This document shows, piece by piece, positions 5,826 to 5,960 of a stretch of 5,960 nucleotides of DNA (the stretch's first letter is position 1; each line of letters opens with the position of its first letter). The position numbers and the translations under genes were made by a program. This DNA comes from Silvimonas sp. JCM 19000 (lineage in GTDB: Bacteria > Pseudomonadota > Gammaproteobacteria > Burkholderiales > Chitinibacteraceae), in the NCBI GenBank assembly GCA_001313065.1, contig BBFD01000251.1:1-5960 (forward strand). The letters are read 5' to 3'. The notes under the pieces were generated by a model. That model searched no databases. It was not told the DNA's origin and saw only the letters and a list, made by a program, of their open reading frames with translations.

Positions 5826-5960
5826 GTGGAATTGACAGGCAAAACCGCCGCCGAGATTTTTTTTGATTGCATCCGTCTGCACGCCCAGTCCGGCCAGCTT
5901 GCGGCTGGCCAGAGCCTGCCGCCGCTGCGCGATCTGGCCAGCGCGCTGGGCGTCAACCGC
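5826..5960 (+). CDS. GntR/MocR family regulator, PtsJ-like, N-terminal part only (cut by the window end)
   Basis: Only the first 45 codons are present. They read as the start of a winged helix-turn-helix of the GntR class: LTGKTAAEIFF, then QSGQLAAGQSLPPLRDLAS and ALGVNR. The GKTAAEIF..IR opening and the SLPP-RDLA-LGVNR pattern are close to E. coli PtsJ, a MocR-type regulator. In that family a fold-type I aminotransferase-like domain that binds PLP follows the DNA-binding part; that domain lies outside this window, so the MocR assignment is an inference. Start GTG 5826 has AGG 6 bases upstream; TTG 5832 is an alternative. A T8 tract (5857-5864) gives EIFFDC where relatives have one Phe, the same tract lengthening seen elsewhere in the window. 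Confidence 0.75.
   Translation, partial: MELTGKTAAEIFFDCIRLHAQSGQLAAGQSLPPLRDLASALGVNR

Noticed and set aside
1..5960. tRNA or rRNA genes, transposase, phage or toxin-antitoxin genes
   Set aside because: No cloverleaf, rRNA core motif, DDE transposase or typical small toxin/antitoxin pair could be recognised on either strand.

Overview
This 5,960-base window is GC-rich chromosomal sequence from a Gram-negative bacterium, most likely a betaproteobacterium of the Neisseriales/Chromobacteriaceae type. That placement is an inference from protein character: a neisserial-style cysteine-containing YceI protein, a b561-YceI cluster and a beta-carbonic anhydrase. No rRNA or other phylogenetic marker is present. 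No tRNA, rRNA, CRISPR array, transposase or phage gene was seen.

Layout from left to right. (1) 1-156: a compact palindromic element bounded by 21-bp inverted repeats. Its inner hairpin doubles as the terminator of the next gene. (2) 184-894, minus: a YhhW-type pirin (bicupin quercetinase family), diverging from (3) 1018-1949, plus: a YhaJ-type LysR regulator. The 123-bp spacer carries a consensus -10 for the pirin and a 12-bp direct repeat placed where a LysR regulator could act. A bidirectional terminator (1967-1997) closes the LysR gene. (4) 2020-3826, minus: an apparent operon running cytochrome b561, then YceI copy A, then YceI copy B, i.e. a membrane haem protein plus two exported lipocalin-like proteins. 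(5) 3827-4170: a non-coding divergent region with stacked inverted repeats. (6) 4171-4832, plus: beta-carbonic anhydrase with a TTG start and its own terminator. (7) 4889-5706, minus: YggS/PLPBP, the pyridoxal-phosphate homeostasis protein. It diverges from (8) 5826 to the window end, plus: the N-terminus of a MocR/PtsJ-like GntR regulator.

The dominant oddity is that six of the eight genes need small frame corrections to read as full-length family members: pirin, LysR, YceI-A, YceI-B, carbonic anhydrase and YggS. The corrections are directional. A/T tracts appear too long by 1-3 bases (about 5-6 expected, 6-8 present) and G/C positions appear one base short. Several other tracts carry an extra in-frame Lys or Phe codon. 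This looks like homopolymer error in the sequence rather than gene decay, because catalytic and ligand residues are intact on both sides of each break. I therefore annotate full-span genes and describe each break.

Functionally the window is ordinary accessory metabolism: a redox/aromatic-responsive pirin module, an envelope b561/YceI module, CO2/bicarbonate interconversion, and a possible vitamin B6 control pair. I found no convincing new multi-gene system. The palindromic element, the LysR-pirin control region and the YggS-MocR pairing are the points most worth a second look.
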